This document shows positions 36,347-49,364 of a stretch of DNA of 64,000 nucleotides, one piece after another. The position numbers were made by a program, and so were the translations under genes. The stretch is taken from NCBI RefSeq assembly GCF_910592395.1, contig NC_088313.1, positions 3,102,501-3,166,500 of the forward strand. Direction: 5' to 3'. This stretch comes from Lineus longissimus (lineage: Eukaryota > Nemertea > Pilidiophora > Heteronemertea > Lineidae). Under the pieces are notes generated by a model, which saw only the letters and a program-made list of their open reading frames with translations, was not told the origin of the DNA and did not search any database. Numbering within the stretch: position 1 is the stretch's first letter; every line of letters begins with the position of its first letter.

Positions 36347-36384
36347 TACGTATCCTTGATAAGTCGCTGTTCTCAACCTCCCTA

Positions 36385-38290
36385 CTGATATGTGCGGGAA
36401 GGGTACTGTATTGTGTTGATTCAGCACTAAAATGTCCTTGTACAAGCGTGAATACTTTTGATGAGATGGGACAGACCCCTATTGGCGACTTCGTGTAACT
36501 TAATCTTGCCTATATGGCAGCTGCCTAACGAGTTACTTTTAAAACCACTGATGCAGAGTTCTACATTCGTGCTTAAACGTCAAACAACCGAATTTCATAA
36601 TCAGTTTGTAGCAAATCTTCTTGTTCATTCGTCTTCATAAACACAATTATTACGAGAAATCGTGGGAAAACCGATATAGTCAATCAGAACATCCCAGGGC
36701 CCATATGCCCCTTACCCTCCTTTCAGCTTAATTCAATAGACAATTGTCGTCTGCTTTATAACTCTTTTCAATTCTCTGGGGGCGTTTCTATAGAATTCCT
36801 TCAAACTCTCAGCCAAGTAAGCGTCTTCCTTTTGTCCTGCGCTCAAATGGCGAACCATTTTATGAAATTTGTGGCACGCGTCGTGGTCGCGTTCCGCGCT
36901 TTTCATTGATTTGTTCGAGCACCTGGTGGGGGCGGGCGGAGGGCACGATCCACCGGATTATTAAAACATCACATTCATATATCCAGTCATCATTACACCC
37001 CCGGGCTGTGAACTCTTTGTAAAGTTCCCGCCATTACTCTGCCGCATTCCGAAACAAAGATGCGGCGGATGAAAATGTCAATGGTGCGCCACATGTAGTG
37101 TTGACAGTCTGTTGTACAAAAGTAAACCCAAAATGTGCGTTGAATATGAAGACTGGCAGTGCTGGCGTACATTTCTTGGGCGACTTATATCTGTAGAGAA
37201 TTATTGTTGCAAAGATAGCTATGATTTTTAGTTACCCGACTGCGTGGGAGTTACGCGTGGTTTAAAAAAATGTGACGTCTCATACACGTACATGTAGTTT
37301 ACTTTTCTGAACATAGGCCTACCTTTCGACACTTTTGACTGTAAATGAATAGGAAGCTGGGTACTATTGACGAATCTGGTATCCGAATATTTGTACAATG
37401 TGTATACATGTAATTTGTAAGCCTATCGTGATCACAAGTTCTTGCAAGGCATCTATGATGATATCTTTCCAAGTCACAGATCAAGCCTGTGATTTGTAGA
37501 TGTATCCACAAGTCATAGACAGGGTCTCGTGACCTCTCAGAAATGATTAGAAAGTATTCAGTTTTGGTACACTTATTGACAAATGTCTACGCTTATACCG
37601 TATAACATCCACTGACACGCGCCCGAAAACTATGCGAGTTTTGCTCGTGCCAAATCACCTATTTCCATAGCCTCTTCGTCAGTTGGACCACAAGTGATTT
37701 TCAGCAGATCCAGGCAGCTGGGGCAGGGGCAGGTGGGATCTCACAGTCGCGTGCCATTCTAGTATCAAACTATTGTCGGGCCGCGCGTGCTCCACCATTG
37801 TCGTGTGTCCAAAGCAGCATTGTGCGCCCGAAATAGCGACACACTACTTGGCAGAGGACAAGAAAAGATAACCCAAGCGCCATTTATATCATCTATTGTC
37901 CAATTCCTCGCTATTTACATCTTTCTCCTTCTTTGTTGCTTCCAAAATAATTCCCCATTCTCGTCATTTGTTTGAGAATAGGGAAGATTTCATTGTCCCG
38001 TGTTTGATATGCGATTGGTCGTGACGTCTCTGCACTTTAGGTCAAATAGCGTCTGTTCTATTTTCGGATGTGTAGATGTACATTCTGTCTTCCGCGAAAT
38101 CTTTAGGCAGCTGAAAGCACTCTTGTAGCATGGGTAGGGCTAGTTACTGTGAAAGTCAAAAGATTTGGGCAAAGGTCTGTGTGTCATCGACTGGTACACA
38201 ACGGCGTTTTGCGTCGATATCCCTCGTTCACGGAGACTTTAGGGTTGACTCAGACCGCTGATAAATCGGCATGCTGGGACGCAACCGAGC
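36385..38290. other. No gene seen; one GC-box-like site
   Basis: No coding exon is supported. A GC-box-like ggggcgggc lies near 36,929 in a locally CpG-richer stretch (36,840-37,080). Confidence 0.4.
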
Positions 38291-38298
38291 ATATGTAA

Positions 38299-38860
38299 CC
38301 ATCTTGGCTTCATACAGCCATCTTGGCTCACACAGTCATTCTATTCATATTACTGCCCCATGTTCGGGAGACCGTGCTTGGGGAATACCAAGGTCGAATC
38401 ATTTTTCAACAACATGCAAGTAAAGAGTCAAGGGCGCTGTATAACCGGAAGCGATGGTGGCGCCAGACGATATTCTCATGTTTCACCGCTCCATCTCTCA
38501 GAATTCATTTCCTAAACGGTACCAACCTTACCCTAATATTCAAATTGTCCAATAAAAATAGACCAGTAATGACAATCATAGACAATCGTAGACAAATCCG
38601 CCAGACCAATTCTGAGCACGAAAGCCCCTGCCTGAAGGTATTTGAGCCTGCACTTACCCCGACCCTTATCGCTGCCCCCACAATATACCTTGAAATCTCA
38701 TTGTATCAAAGTGGCTGTAAAATCAATCAGATTGTTTGCCCACTCATATCGTCTGCTGTTCACACCTGGCACGCGACAGCAGGGCTCGTGCCACACCGGA
38801 AGTCCAGGTGGACGACACTGCCACGGGCGTGCAAGATGGCCGAGCAAGATGGCTGCTCTT
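38299..38860. promoter_or_regulatory. Promoter-like cluster of YY1-type and ETS-type motifs
   Basis: Two CCATCTTGG motifs (about 38,299 and 38,322) face the minus strand, and two CAAGATGGC motifs (about 38,829 and 38,840) face the plus strand. Between them are accggaagc (about 38,443) and accggaagt (about 38,797). CAAGATGGC at a start codon with CCGGAAGT upstream is the usual layout of TATA-less housekeeping promoters. The ATGs inside the plus motifs open only short frames, and no following exon was identified. Confidence 0.35.
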
Positions 38861-38941
38861 TGTTTATTTTTTTCGCCTGTAGAACCACATGAATACCTGG
38901 TATACATTGTACATGGGGTCATTTTGATAACTATATACTAG

Positions 38942-41900
38942 TATATCTAAGAGAATTAAGTAAAGATCACTTGCGGGCGTTCTCGTCAATCGCGTGGAAC
39001 TTTGTTGGATTAGAACCGAAAAATCTGCAGTATCACGCAGTATCACGCAGTATGATGATACGAATATGACGTAAAAGCACACATGTAATTGACTTTCTAG
39101 AAAAAAACTAAGATATTTTGATATATGCAGACTTGAATCGAGAAATGTCCGTTGTTTGCAATCAACATATAGAATAACCCAACCTTTGTTACAAGCAACC
39201 AAATTAGTATATACTGTATGATTGTTGTATAGCTATGAACGACGTTGCCACTATACTTGTTTAGAGGTTAGAAGTTGTTTTCTGTTTATTATAAACAGGT
39301 AAACACAGTAACCAATATCTATAATTCCAATTTTTTTAGTTGCTTGACAGCCTTTCTACTCCCTGTTCTGGCCATGTTTCATTCCCGCCAAATTTTTGAC
39401 AAATATTCCCGCGCCGGAATACGGGTCTTTATGTCAAAATGTATAGCTATTTTGAATGCGCATGTCCATGTGCATGCTCCAAGAGGTAAACATGCGGCGA
39501 TTTGCATATCTAAAGAATCAACTCTGAGTGGTCTTGAATGAACATGTAAAGAAATGGGGTCAGAGCGTGCCACCCTTCTGTCAGGGGCGGCCCCCTATTA
39601 TTTGCTAACCATTCCTTCAGTTGCAGCTGCCGCTGTGCTGAAGTTGGCTTCAGTTCAAGTTGACTGCGTTGTGTCATATTTTAGCTCACGCCATTATCCA
39701 CTCAGAGAGGTTCGACCGGCAAATATGCCTGGGCATGATAGGTGTCGCCCCAGCTTTATGATAAAGACATCAGTGTCTGGATTCTGGATTCAAGGACAAA
39801 GTTGAGCACCTTCCCGAGTCCTGACAGCGACGAGATGTCCATTTTCGAAGGGCCGATTTTCGACACCCCTGAATGCAACAGAATGGAATAAAATCCCAAT
39901 TCGATTGACATCGGCCATGAGCGTCTTTTGAGTAACTGTGATCTCTCCGAAGAAAGCGAACGTTGACTTGACTTTGAGATGAACGGCTTTATGGTGCTTG
40001 AGAGTAGAAATATGAGCTCTCTGTCATCAAGGAAACACCCCTAACCAGTTGTCCTAACCCTTAGTCGCGAATCTACATGTATGGATGCTTTCTTCATAGT
40101 TGCAATGTCGATAAAGCTAGCTCCCATTGTGGGGGTACGCCCATTGCAGGGCAGCCAACAGGACGTTGGTCGACATGGTTCCAGACCCATTGTCGCTGCA
40201 CAACCCTGGCCTGCATCTTGGCGTCAACCATGCAGCGCATCCACCCCTCTTTGTGTTTGGTGATCGTTGGGTTACCTCGTTGACACCGTATGACCCACAA
40301 AACACACCTCCAAAGTTCATGGGAAGTATTTGGCATCCAATCCAAATTATGTACCTTTGGCCTCAGGCTGTTTTGATCGGGTCAATCCAGGTTAAAGAAT
40401 AGATAGTTCACTATATGATGATGAGAGCACAGAGAATATATAAGTGCAAATTTGTAAAGAAACAAGTAATTTTATGGTGATTGTACCAACCTCAACTAAC
40501 AGAGAAGAACAATGCTTGGTACATCTAGTTTCATGAAATCATAACAGGCGGCGATAACTACGAAAGGGAAACACAATCTGATGGAAATGCGGTGGCTACA
40601 TTAGCTACAGTCCCCCTACTGCAGAAAATGAGAACTACTATTTTGGCGCTGACCAGGATGAACAGCTGGTAGGAGCGCTGAGCTAGAACGCCACGTCACT
40701 GCCTACATGTAAATTCTCGATGAGTCTATGCATAATATCCAGGGGCACTGACCAAATTGGAACCAGAATGGGGCCATCTGTGGGTGCACAGGCGGGGGTT
40801 ATCGCGGCCAGTGGCGGTTTGCGAAGTTTCTCTGAATCCATCTCGGTGTTTTTCTAACTTTTTGACACCACTGTTCGCATCAGCAGTTAAAACCAGTCCG
40901 GTGTTGTTACACCCCTCTTAATGATGAAGCTCCATGAGTGACTGGACATATCGAATAAGACCGTAATTAATAGATTAAGAACAAAATTATAATGAATCAG
41001 TCCAGCAAATTTATGCTTGGTTCCCTATAATTTGGTACCATAAAAAATCCACAAGCAGGCCGATATATATTTTTTGGTAATGTAACATACATGTATATAG
41101 TCATATAGTTTGCTAGCCAATATTGTTCAACATATGGCGATGACATTACATGTACATTGTAATTCATAATATTCATGGATGTTGAGTCCATGTCATCCAG
41201 GTTTGTCGAAACCGTCTACAGATTTATATTCATTAAATGCACAAATAACCTTGTAAGCTTAGGGTGGACACAGGTGGTTATGGCAAGTGTCATCATCTGC
41301 GTGCATCGCTCCCAGGGAATATGGTTACACTTGAATAATATCATGTATATATGCTTGGCAAGAGGGCCTATGAGTGAATCATTAGGTTACCATGGTGACA
41401 TGTTTCGATGGTGTGGACGGATAAGTTATCCTTTAAGCAGTCCCCCGAAAGGTTACCTGTAGATATCCTTTAATCGCTTATCGCAGCGATTGTCACAATA
41501 ATCGCCGCTCGTTAGTAGGGTGCTAAAATCCAAATATTCATTTCACACCCTACTGTAAGATGTTGACAATGACCTATCGAAACATATTCTACTTTTTAAA
41601 GTGAACTGCATGTAATCCATGAATTACGGCTGTGAATCTGTCCTCTCGTTCTCATCAGACGAATTTGAGATAAATGGAAGTTATGATATTACACATAAAC
41701 TGAATCTCTCTCGTGAAACACAAAAATGATAAGGATGATTTGTGATGTCTTTCGATTACAGCCGGCAAGGGTCACCCCAATAAGTCAATCAAAACCACAT
41801 TCCACGCACAAGTGGCACCGCACGCAAAACCATCCTAAAATGGCTGTGGAATATTTGTCAGCATTTCATCAAACATACATACAGTATTTATGTAGGGCGC

Positions 41901-42018
41901 CTTTTCGCTGTTGTAAACGTTTTCAAAGCCCCTCAAAATGTCAGTCTTTGAAAATGTCAGTCCCTCAAAATGTCAGTTTCTGAAACAGCCATGTCTATCT
42001 GCCATCGGCCTGATATGG
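38942..42018. other. No gene seen
   Basis: Several open frames overlap at 40,077-40,402 on both strands, but none shows a family motif or supporting splice signals. A three-fold short repeat with aaatgtcagt lies at about 41,933-41,982. Confidence 0.4.
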
Positions 42019-42190
42019 GCCGGTGTGACAGCGGATATAGTCCCCCTGGGGTCATAGTCCGGTAGCATTGTATTTGACCAATTCAGCAGCATGATCTATT
42101 GAACCGCTAACCCTAACCAAAACATTTAGCAATGCGGGCTATTGTTACACGGACTATCAGCCCTAGGACTACTATCCCCGTCACACCGGC
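42019..42190. mobile_element. MITE-like element with TIRs
   Basis: The ends gccggtgtgac (42,019) and gtcacaccggc (to 42,190) are inverted, and similarity extends about 45 bp inwards (gatatagtcc and ggactat blocks) with mismatches. At 172 bp without coding capacity it fits a small non-autonomous DNA transposon. The target duplication is not clear. Confidence 0.6.
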
Positions 42191-42429
42191 ATCAGGTTCA
42201 AAAGAAAGGGATGACTCGTCGTTGGTCATACTCTGGCCGATACTTCAGGCAAAGTAAATATTTTTAAGAAATTAACCTCGCACAGACATGCATGCATTGC
42301 CATCAACTTGGTGAATCTCAATTGAATGAGTAAATTCAACCAAAGTAATTGTTATAAAAATCATAGATTGTGTTGTAATAGGTTTAATGCACTTTTATTC
42401 AATAATACTTCACATTCACATGGACATGA

Positions 42430-43145
42430 TGGAAACAAATTTAGTGAGTCTTCCATTGGATTTCATTGGCATGGTCATGGCAAATTTACCTTTCGATTGA
42501 GTTTTCAAATATAAATGTAGGATATCCAGAAAGGTTTAAAGTAACAAATCAATAAAATATAATTTTAGAGTTTCCTGGTATCCCATATAATACTTAATAT
42601 CCGTGGCATAGCTTTATATTGGAGTCAAGTGCATTCACTTTCGAGGTGTTTATCTAGTGTTTCATCGACCGAGTATCATCAGTTTATACTTCTAATCTCT
42701 TCATGAAACTACAGCTGATTCAAATCGATTTAGCTCAACTTCATCCAAAACGAACATAAAACTTTAAATTTGTAGTGAGTCTTGATAGGGATTTCATGGT
42801 CAGAGCAAATCCACTTGGAGTGAGTCATTGGTATGGACAGAGCAAAGTCATTTTTGGAGGGAGTCGTCAATTCGATTTCATTTGTCAGAGCAGGTTTTTT
42901 TTGAGGGAGTGAGTCTTCAAAGGGAGTTCATTGAAACGTGTATGACCAGGGCAAATTTTCATATTGGAATGAAGGTATTTTATTGGTTTGGTCAGGGCAA
43001 ATTTATTGATGGAGTGAGTCTCCAAAGGGATTTCAATGGTATGGTCAGGGCAAAATTATCAATGGACTGAGTATTGGTATGGTCAAAACAAAGTTATTAT
43101 TGGAGTGAGTCTTCAAAGGGATTTCATTGACATAGTCAGAATAAA
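42430..43145. repeat. Degenerate tandem repeat
   Basis: Blocks of the type gtgagtcttcaaagggattt, then cattgg-atggtcagggcaaa, recur at irregular spacing of about 55-80 bp with many substitutions. This is an old, decayed minisatellite; no coding meaning is seen. Confidence 0.7.
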
Positions 43146-44110
43146 TGGACGGTCACTGTGACTTGGTGCATTGGGCTCGAATTCATGCATTTTACTATTA
43201 AATGTATCATTCCAGCCATCTGGACCAACATAAAATTTACAAGCGATCCGCAAACAATGGGATAAACACCAATATCTCTGATTTTCGAAAAAGGCGTGTA
43301 TAGTGAAGAAACAAAACTAGGCTGTGTAGTGTACCATTTCCCTTGGATTTTCAGGTAGGCTTTATGTTTATTCAGATTTTCGAGGACGCAGGTGTTTATG
43401 AAATATATACTGGGTTGCTTCATAGCAATATCAACTGCAAGTTCGGGTTATGTCGAAATATGAGAAAAGCTTGTCGATACAAAAATGTTCGTGTATTAAA
43501 ATCGTTTTACTCAATTGCAATTTTTTCACAGTTTACTCAATGTTTACTTCAGTATATTGATTACGGTGTAGATGTAGAAAATATTCCCCTAGAATTGAAT
43601 GTCAGAGTAGGACATTGTTCCTTCATATATCATACGGGACAATCTCGGCGAACAAAAGTTACTTTTTGATGCCTGTTAGTTTGAGGTGAACTAAAATGCC
43701 TGGGGGACATCATATCTGGCTGTTAGATATCATGGAGCTCGTACACTGTAACTTATGCTGACATGTTGTTATTTGTACATGTATATCGATGTACATGAAA
43801 CAACCTTTCTTTTCAACATGATGTCATGACCATGAGCTATAAATATGCTTTCTAACAACCAGCCCCAGAGGTCGCAGGGTCGGGGGAACACTTTTATCAG
43901 GGGACACTTATAACTGTTTCACCGGTATCAACATACGGACGATTTCAATGGCATACTGTCGAAGTTTGTTCTAGATGAATATAAACAATTGACTGCATAG
44001 GTTTTTTGCTATGGGAGACCGATATTATTATTAAGTGAACGCCGTTTCACTCTGCCCTTCAATTACATGTACTGCAATATTTGAAGCAGTGTATTATGTC
44101 GTAATAAAAT
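43146..44110. other. No gene seen
   Basis: AT-rich sequence with open frames up to 108 codons (43,343-43,669) but no motif or splice support. Confidence 0.4.
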
Positions 44111-44112
44111 GT

Positions 44113-44596
44113 GCATCATTTTATCATTTTGATTACTGACAAAATGATAAAACATTTAAGTGTAGGAGCTTATTAATTACCATGACATGTACCATTTTTT
44201 TATTGACTGGCAATTTAGTTTTGACAATGTGCGGGTTTAATACTATACATGTATCATATTCGATCTATTTTCTCTGAATTTTTCTTCTCTATTTTGAATT
44301 ATAACTTTATCACACAAAATTATCACAATACATGTTGTAGTTACAAAAATACATCTCATTTTATTATTTTGATTACTGACAATATGATAAAACATTGAAG
44401 TGTATGAACTTATTAATTACCATGACATGTACAATTTTTTTATTGACTGGCAATTTAGTTTTGACAATGTACGGGTTTAATACTATACATGTACCATATT
44501 ATTCGATCTATATTCTCTGCATTTTTTTTCTTCATTTTGAATTACATGTATAACTTTATCACACAAATTATTGGAATGCATGTAGTAGTTACAAAT
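44113..44596. repeat. Tandem duplication of about 240 bp
   Basis: Two adjacent copies share gattactgac, attaccatgacatgtac, attgactggcaatttag and tagttacaaa in the same order about 240 bp apart. The second copy ends where the LINE tail starts. Confidence 0.85.
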
Positions 44597-44870
44597 CAAT
44601 CAATCAATTAAAATATTTATATAGCGCCTGATTCGAGGAAACAATTTCCTCGACTCTCAGGCGCTGTTGAAAAAAGCATGCCTGAATAAGTGAGTTTTTA
44701 GAACGGCCTTGAAAGATACCACTGAATCCGCCTTGCGGATGGACGTAGGGAGTTGATTCCAGAGGTATGGAGCAGCCCTGCAGAATGCTCGGTCACCTGG
44801 TTGTTTTATGCTAGTACCAATGGACAGATGGATACCCTAATCGTCGTCCGGTAACTGGTGTTTTTCATGT
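44594..44870 (-). mobile_element. LINE 3' end fragment
   Basis: Minus-strand reading gives GDRAFCRAAPYLWNQLP, then SFKAVLKTHLFRHAF and a stop, followed by a short 3' UTR (tatatagcgcc on the plus strand at about 44,620) and an (ATTG)n tail. This is the standard C-terminal end of CR1/L2-like reverse transcriptase proteins. It differs from the array LINE. Confidence 0.85.
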
Positions 44871-45236
44871 ACGTGTATCATACGTTGACAGGTATTCTGA
44901 AAACATGTCAGGAACTATTGTCTCCCAGGACAACATCTGGATAAGGGATTTGCATCTCCGGTTTGCTCATCCTAGCGTCTCTTTGCAACAGGTGTCGATG
45001 AACCTACATGCACATTACATGAAACTGAATGCAAGGGAATTATTGATTTTTAACACTTTATTAAACGAAGTATACGTGTTCTCAGTTTTGAGATTCAGAG
45101 CGTATTTGGATTGTACAGTATTCAGTTTTGACGAAACATGTTTTTCAAATGGCCAGTATTTAAAGTCATCCTTGGTATTCGACAAGTTGATGCAGAACTA
45201 AAAAAAAGCCCAAATAAATGAAACAAAGTTATTTCC

Positions 45237-45720
45237 TTTGCTTATAATGATTTCCATTGCTTTGCTAATAATAATTTCCTTTGCTGATAATGATTTCCAT
45301 TGCTGATAATATGATTCCGTTGCTGACAATGATTTCCATTGCTGATAATGATTTCCATTGCTGATAATGATTTCCATTGCTGATAATGATTTCCATTGCT
45401 GATAATGACTTCCATTGCTGATAATGATTTTCCATTGCTGATAATGATTTCCATTGCTGATAATGATTTTCCATTGCTGATAATGATTTCCATTGCTGAT
45501 AATGATTTTCCATTGCTGATAATGATTTCCATTGCTGATAATGATTTCCATTGCTGATAATGATTTCCATTGCTGATGATATGATTACGTTGCTGATCAT
45601 GATTTCATGCAATGCTTATAATGCTCTCATTGCTGATAGCTATTTCCATTGCTGATAATAATTCCATTGCTGAGAGTGGTTTTCATTACTGACAATGATT
45701 TCCGTTGCTGATAATCATTC
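45237..45720. repeat. 19-bp minisatellite
   Basis: Unit gataatgatttccattgct is repeated about two dozen times, regular in the middle and degenerate at both ends. Long open frames across it are a by-product of the repeat. Confidence 0.95.
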
Positions 45721-45730
45721 ATATTGTATA

Positions 45731-48141
45731 ATATACATTATAAAGTCGAAACAATTCTTTTCTACGTCACAAATTATGAAATGGTGATCCTTCCTCTTTC
45801 TGAATATAGCAGTTTGGTATCATATGACCTGATCAATAATCAAGTATATTGTAGGGGGGCCACAACAATTGACCAATAGATAATCGAATTGACACGCTAG
45901 GGGCCCAGCTGTAGCCTAAGTGATGGAACATTAATCAATGAAGGGTCAAAATCCACACCTGTCTCATTTTTTTCCAATTTTCTATTGATGACACGAGCAA
46001 ATTTTAGGATAATTGGGCAAAAGCAGTGGATAGCCACTGGGGGCAACACAGGGTTTCGCACAGGGATGGTGGAATAGCAAGTTTCGTGGTCAGGTTGTTC
46101 AAGCATAAAACGATTAATGCACCAGGTTGGCCAGATATATTCGAAACGTGGCGTTTTTGCCAAAAGCTGGTCGGTTTAGGCTTTGTTTAGCTGAGCAGAT
46201 GGGGACAGATTATGTAATAGTTGGTATAACATGGTGAAGGGAGCCATTTGGCCTGGGCTATCCCTTGGCATTCAGTAAACAGTCAGTCGGTCAGAAGAAG
46301 GTTTCTTGTTGCACACGGTGGTAGTCTAGGTCCTGGTAGTAAGCTAGGAACCTAAGATGATCATTTTGGTTACCGATAACACCATTAGGAGTTTACATTT
46401 GGATAAGGTTCAATCATGGACATCATCTTCTTTTCGGTCTATCTTTTGTTTAGTACGAGTCTCATTCTAGCTTTGATTTGGTTTTTGGGCGTTTCTATGG
46501 AGGATGTAGGTATAGACCATACTCCGCCTTTTCATTTTCTTCTTTAGGCCAAATTGAATTTATTGTAGGGTCAATTCTAGGAGAGATCATGAAGTAGCCA
46601 CGTAACTTACGCGCATTAAAAGTCTTTTTTAATACCTAGATACCAGGTTCGGTTTCTCGTAGCTCTTAAGTCAATAATCAGACATGTCTTAGTTCCGAGG
46701 TGGGCGTAGCTCAACTTTTGTCACTCAACTCAACATTTTTTACAGTCTTCTTAACAACTTGATCAACTTTTATTTTTCTGAACTGTTTGCACATCAGCAG
46801 GCCCATTAGAGGAGTAAGCATAAGTTTTACTAATTTGACATGTTTGGTGTGGCAAAAAGGCAAGTTGGCATACGATATGTACCTGCAGGCCTTATGTCAT
46901 ATCTAAATTGATAGGCATCATTATAAAGATGTAGGATGCATAGTTTTGTATGTATGCTAAAACAACAAAGCCCCATTATGTAATTAACACAGGAGTTGTA
47001 GGCATAGTCCTTGTATATAATTTAGCTGAGTAGTATTTAATTAATACCCGGTTGTTCAAACTAGACAAAAATTAATTAAGATGTTTAATAATATGGATCA
47101 TTCAGTGCATTTACAATTTAGGCCCTTATTGACCCCTATTAGACGCTAATCGAAGCAATGGTTAGTTTTGGGCGCATCCAATGCAGTAGTATGGGACGCG
47201 CGCGAGAACAGTCAGTAGGTGAAACAAGAGAGGAGGACGGTCAACTGGTTTGAGACAAGAAGCAAAGGTTAGTGGTGTCATCACATTAGCTGGTACATTT
47301 AAGCGAATTATTCACAATATAGTAGGACTAATTCATGGTACCTGCAATGATTAGGCGGCCCTTTTCATACAGCGGATCGCAACATAACTGATGGAGCCGA
47401 AAACATTTAACGCATCCTTCGGAAAAACTCTGTCGGTAAGAAATCAATCGGGAGATAAGTATGTGATATTTGGATGTGACCGGTTAAATGGGCATTTGCT
47501 GCAAAATAATGTCTTTTTATCGGCCACAACCAAATGCTGCATAGAACATCAGAAAGTTTGGAAGACACCAAGGTTTTCTTATCGAAGACGACAACAGGCT
47601 GAGCGCATAAACAACAAATTGTCGGCGTCTGATTGGATTTTGCGGGCACTGCGTGGTCGCTGCTTTCCAATAGTCAAAATATATGTATTTTCTTAATGTG
47701 ACCGTTCTAATGGGCATTGCATATTATTCCTCAATGCCTTTTTAATGATCGCAATAAGACGATGTAAATGTGCCATAATGACAGCCCTATCCGGACCTGA
47801 AGAGCCGCAGTAGATATAAGATCTAGCATCAAGGAACCCTTCCCGTTCTTCCTCTGAAAACGACAAAATATCCACCCCGCATTTTACGATATAAAACAGT
47901 TCCTGAACGCTTGATAGGCCAATTAATCATTCTTCGGTGTTCTTCCAAAGAATACATTAATAAAACTAACTAAATTTTTGTCAAAGTCTCTTCAACCACT
48001 CTAATCATATTGTAAGCAAATTCGTATTCTTTTGTTGATTTTGAAAAACCTTCGCATGTATATTCGTATTTCTATTGTATATAGGTAGTTTTGTGCTCTA
48101 CGCAATGTAATTTTGTTGAGCACTAAACCTTATTCTATTCT
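45731..48141. other. No gene seen; one weak first-exon candidate
   Basis: A short open stretch from ATG 47,391 (MEPKTFNASFGKTLS) ends at a good donor (ctgtcg|gtaaga at about 47,435), but nothing else supports a gene. Two diverged copies of a block containing atgtgaccg and aatgggcatt occur about 230 bp apart (47,474 and 47,697). Confidence 0.35.
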
Positions 48142-48166
48142 AAAAAAAAAAAAAAAAAAAAAAAAT
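48142..48166 (+). repeat. Poly-A tract, possible retroposon tail
   Basis: A run of 25 A follows ttattctattct, a context common at 3' ends of retroposed sequences. No coding part of an element is recognisable upstream and no target duplication was identified. Confidence 0.4.
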
Positions 48167-49364
48167 CCTGCTAAAGGTAACTTTCAGAGTCAGAAGACTT
48201 TTCCAGTGCACTTTAAAGTAGATTTCAACCACGGACTTAAATGAAGTTTAGCTTGTCATTCAATTCATTTCTCGTGAAATGTCGCATACGAGTACAATGC
48301 ATGTCATTTAGTTTTGCCTCTTTCTATCCCGTTTGCTTTCACCTGTAACACATTGATACATCATGATGGCACCCGACAATGCTCCATCAAAAGCAACACA
48401 TTGGTTTACATGTATTTGTACAAGACCGCTCAACAACAGATGTTGTGCGAAAAGTGAAACCGTTGTCAATGGACTCCGGAAGTTTGACAATGGATGAAAT
48501 AAAATTTAATTACTTATTCTGATAAACATTCTGACGCGAGAGATGGACAGCGTAATCCTTTTGTTAGCCAGACTATGATAGTGTAGATTCGATTGTGTAA
48601 ATTCTATACGAGACAAAGCCATCCTAAAGGCCTATACAACATCTGTTTGTGCGACATTGATTTATCATTCGGTATGTCCAATAACCTATGGGATTTATTG
48701 CGCGTGTACCAGCTGCTACAGACATCAAACGTGTGTGTCGAGAGCAAGGAAGAAATCTACTTCCTCCTGTCGTGCGCAAATTGAAGGCCTCCTTGTGTAC
48801 CAGCTGTATAAAGAAAACTGCTACTGCGGCTACTGTCGATGTCTTGATATCGCTTAAGATTGACTTGCCTACTGAAATATCACTAGTTTTGACTCGATAT
48901 CAATGATTTCATGCAATGGTAAGGCAGATTTAGAATTGTTTATCAAAGACAACAGAACATGCGGCAGATTACATTGGTTTTTTATTCATTCGTTGATGTC
49001 ATAGATTCTCACAACGTCGTCTGCCCGCAGCTAGGCAAAGATTTGTGTCATCTTCTCAAGGATTTCTGACTTGTGATTTCGTTCCTCAAAATTTGTAATC
49101 TTTGCCACTAGATTTAATTTGAACGCGACTGATCCTTTTCTTCGTTTCCCATCAAACATGGTAGTAGCCAGGGATGGATTAGTACTCGAGTTGAGTTCAC
49201 TGCAGTGGAATATGACGCGTTTTTCGACTTTTCCGTATAAAGCATTATTTTGTCATTTGACACATTTTTTGATTGGAACACGCGTTAGAGTCACTGTAAC
49301 GCATGTTGCAATCAAATCTGTTGGTTTGCTACGTGTATCAGATAATAGAAAAGGAAGTGACTAC
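48167..49364. other. No gene seen
   Basis: Open frames on the plus strand (48,593-48,906 and 49,119-49,466) overlap one another in different frames and show no motif. Confidence 0.4.

Larger units (their letters stand above)
35825..36384. mobile_element. Small TA-flanked inverted-repeat transposon hosting an LTR-derived insertion
   Basis: The outer ends are inverted: gggagg...gacttatc...atac at 35,827-35,860 matches the complement of 36,346-36,382 with several mismatches, and both ends abut TA. A second internal inverted pair (atacgtatacagataaaa near 35,861 and its complement near 35,911) lies on the left side of the inner insertion. This fits a MITE with imperfect TIRs into which the palindromic LTR element was inserted. 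Confidence 0.6.

Noticed and set aside
38323-38892. 189-codon plus-strand open frame
   Set aside because: It has no ATG at its beginning, no motif, low-complexity composition, and it runs through a promoter-like region. Probably a chance frame.
40077-40402. Overlapping open frames on both strands, one faintly transposase-like
   Set aside because: No catalytic residues, TIRs or neighbouring element sequence; five frames are open at once, which points to composition.
45198-45612. Long minus-strand frames with repeated SNGNHYQQWK
   Set aside because: They are translations of the 19-bp minisatellite in different frames; the repeat unit happens to lack stops.
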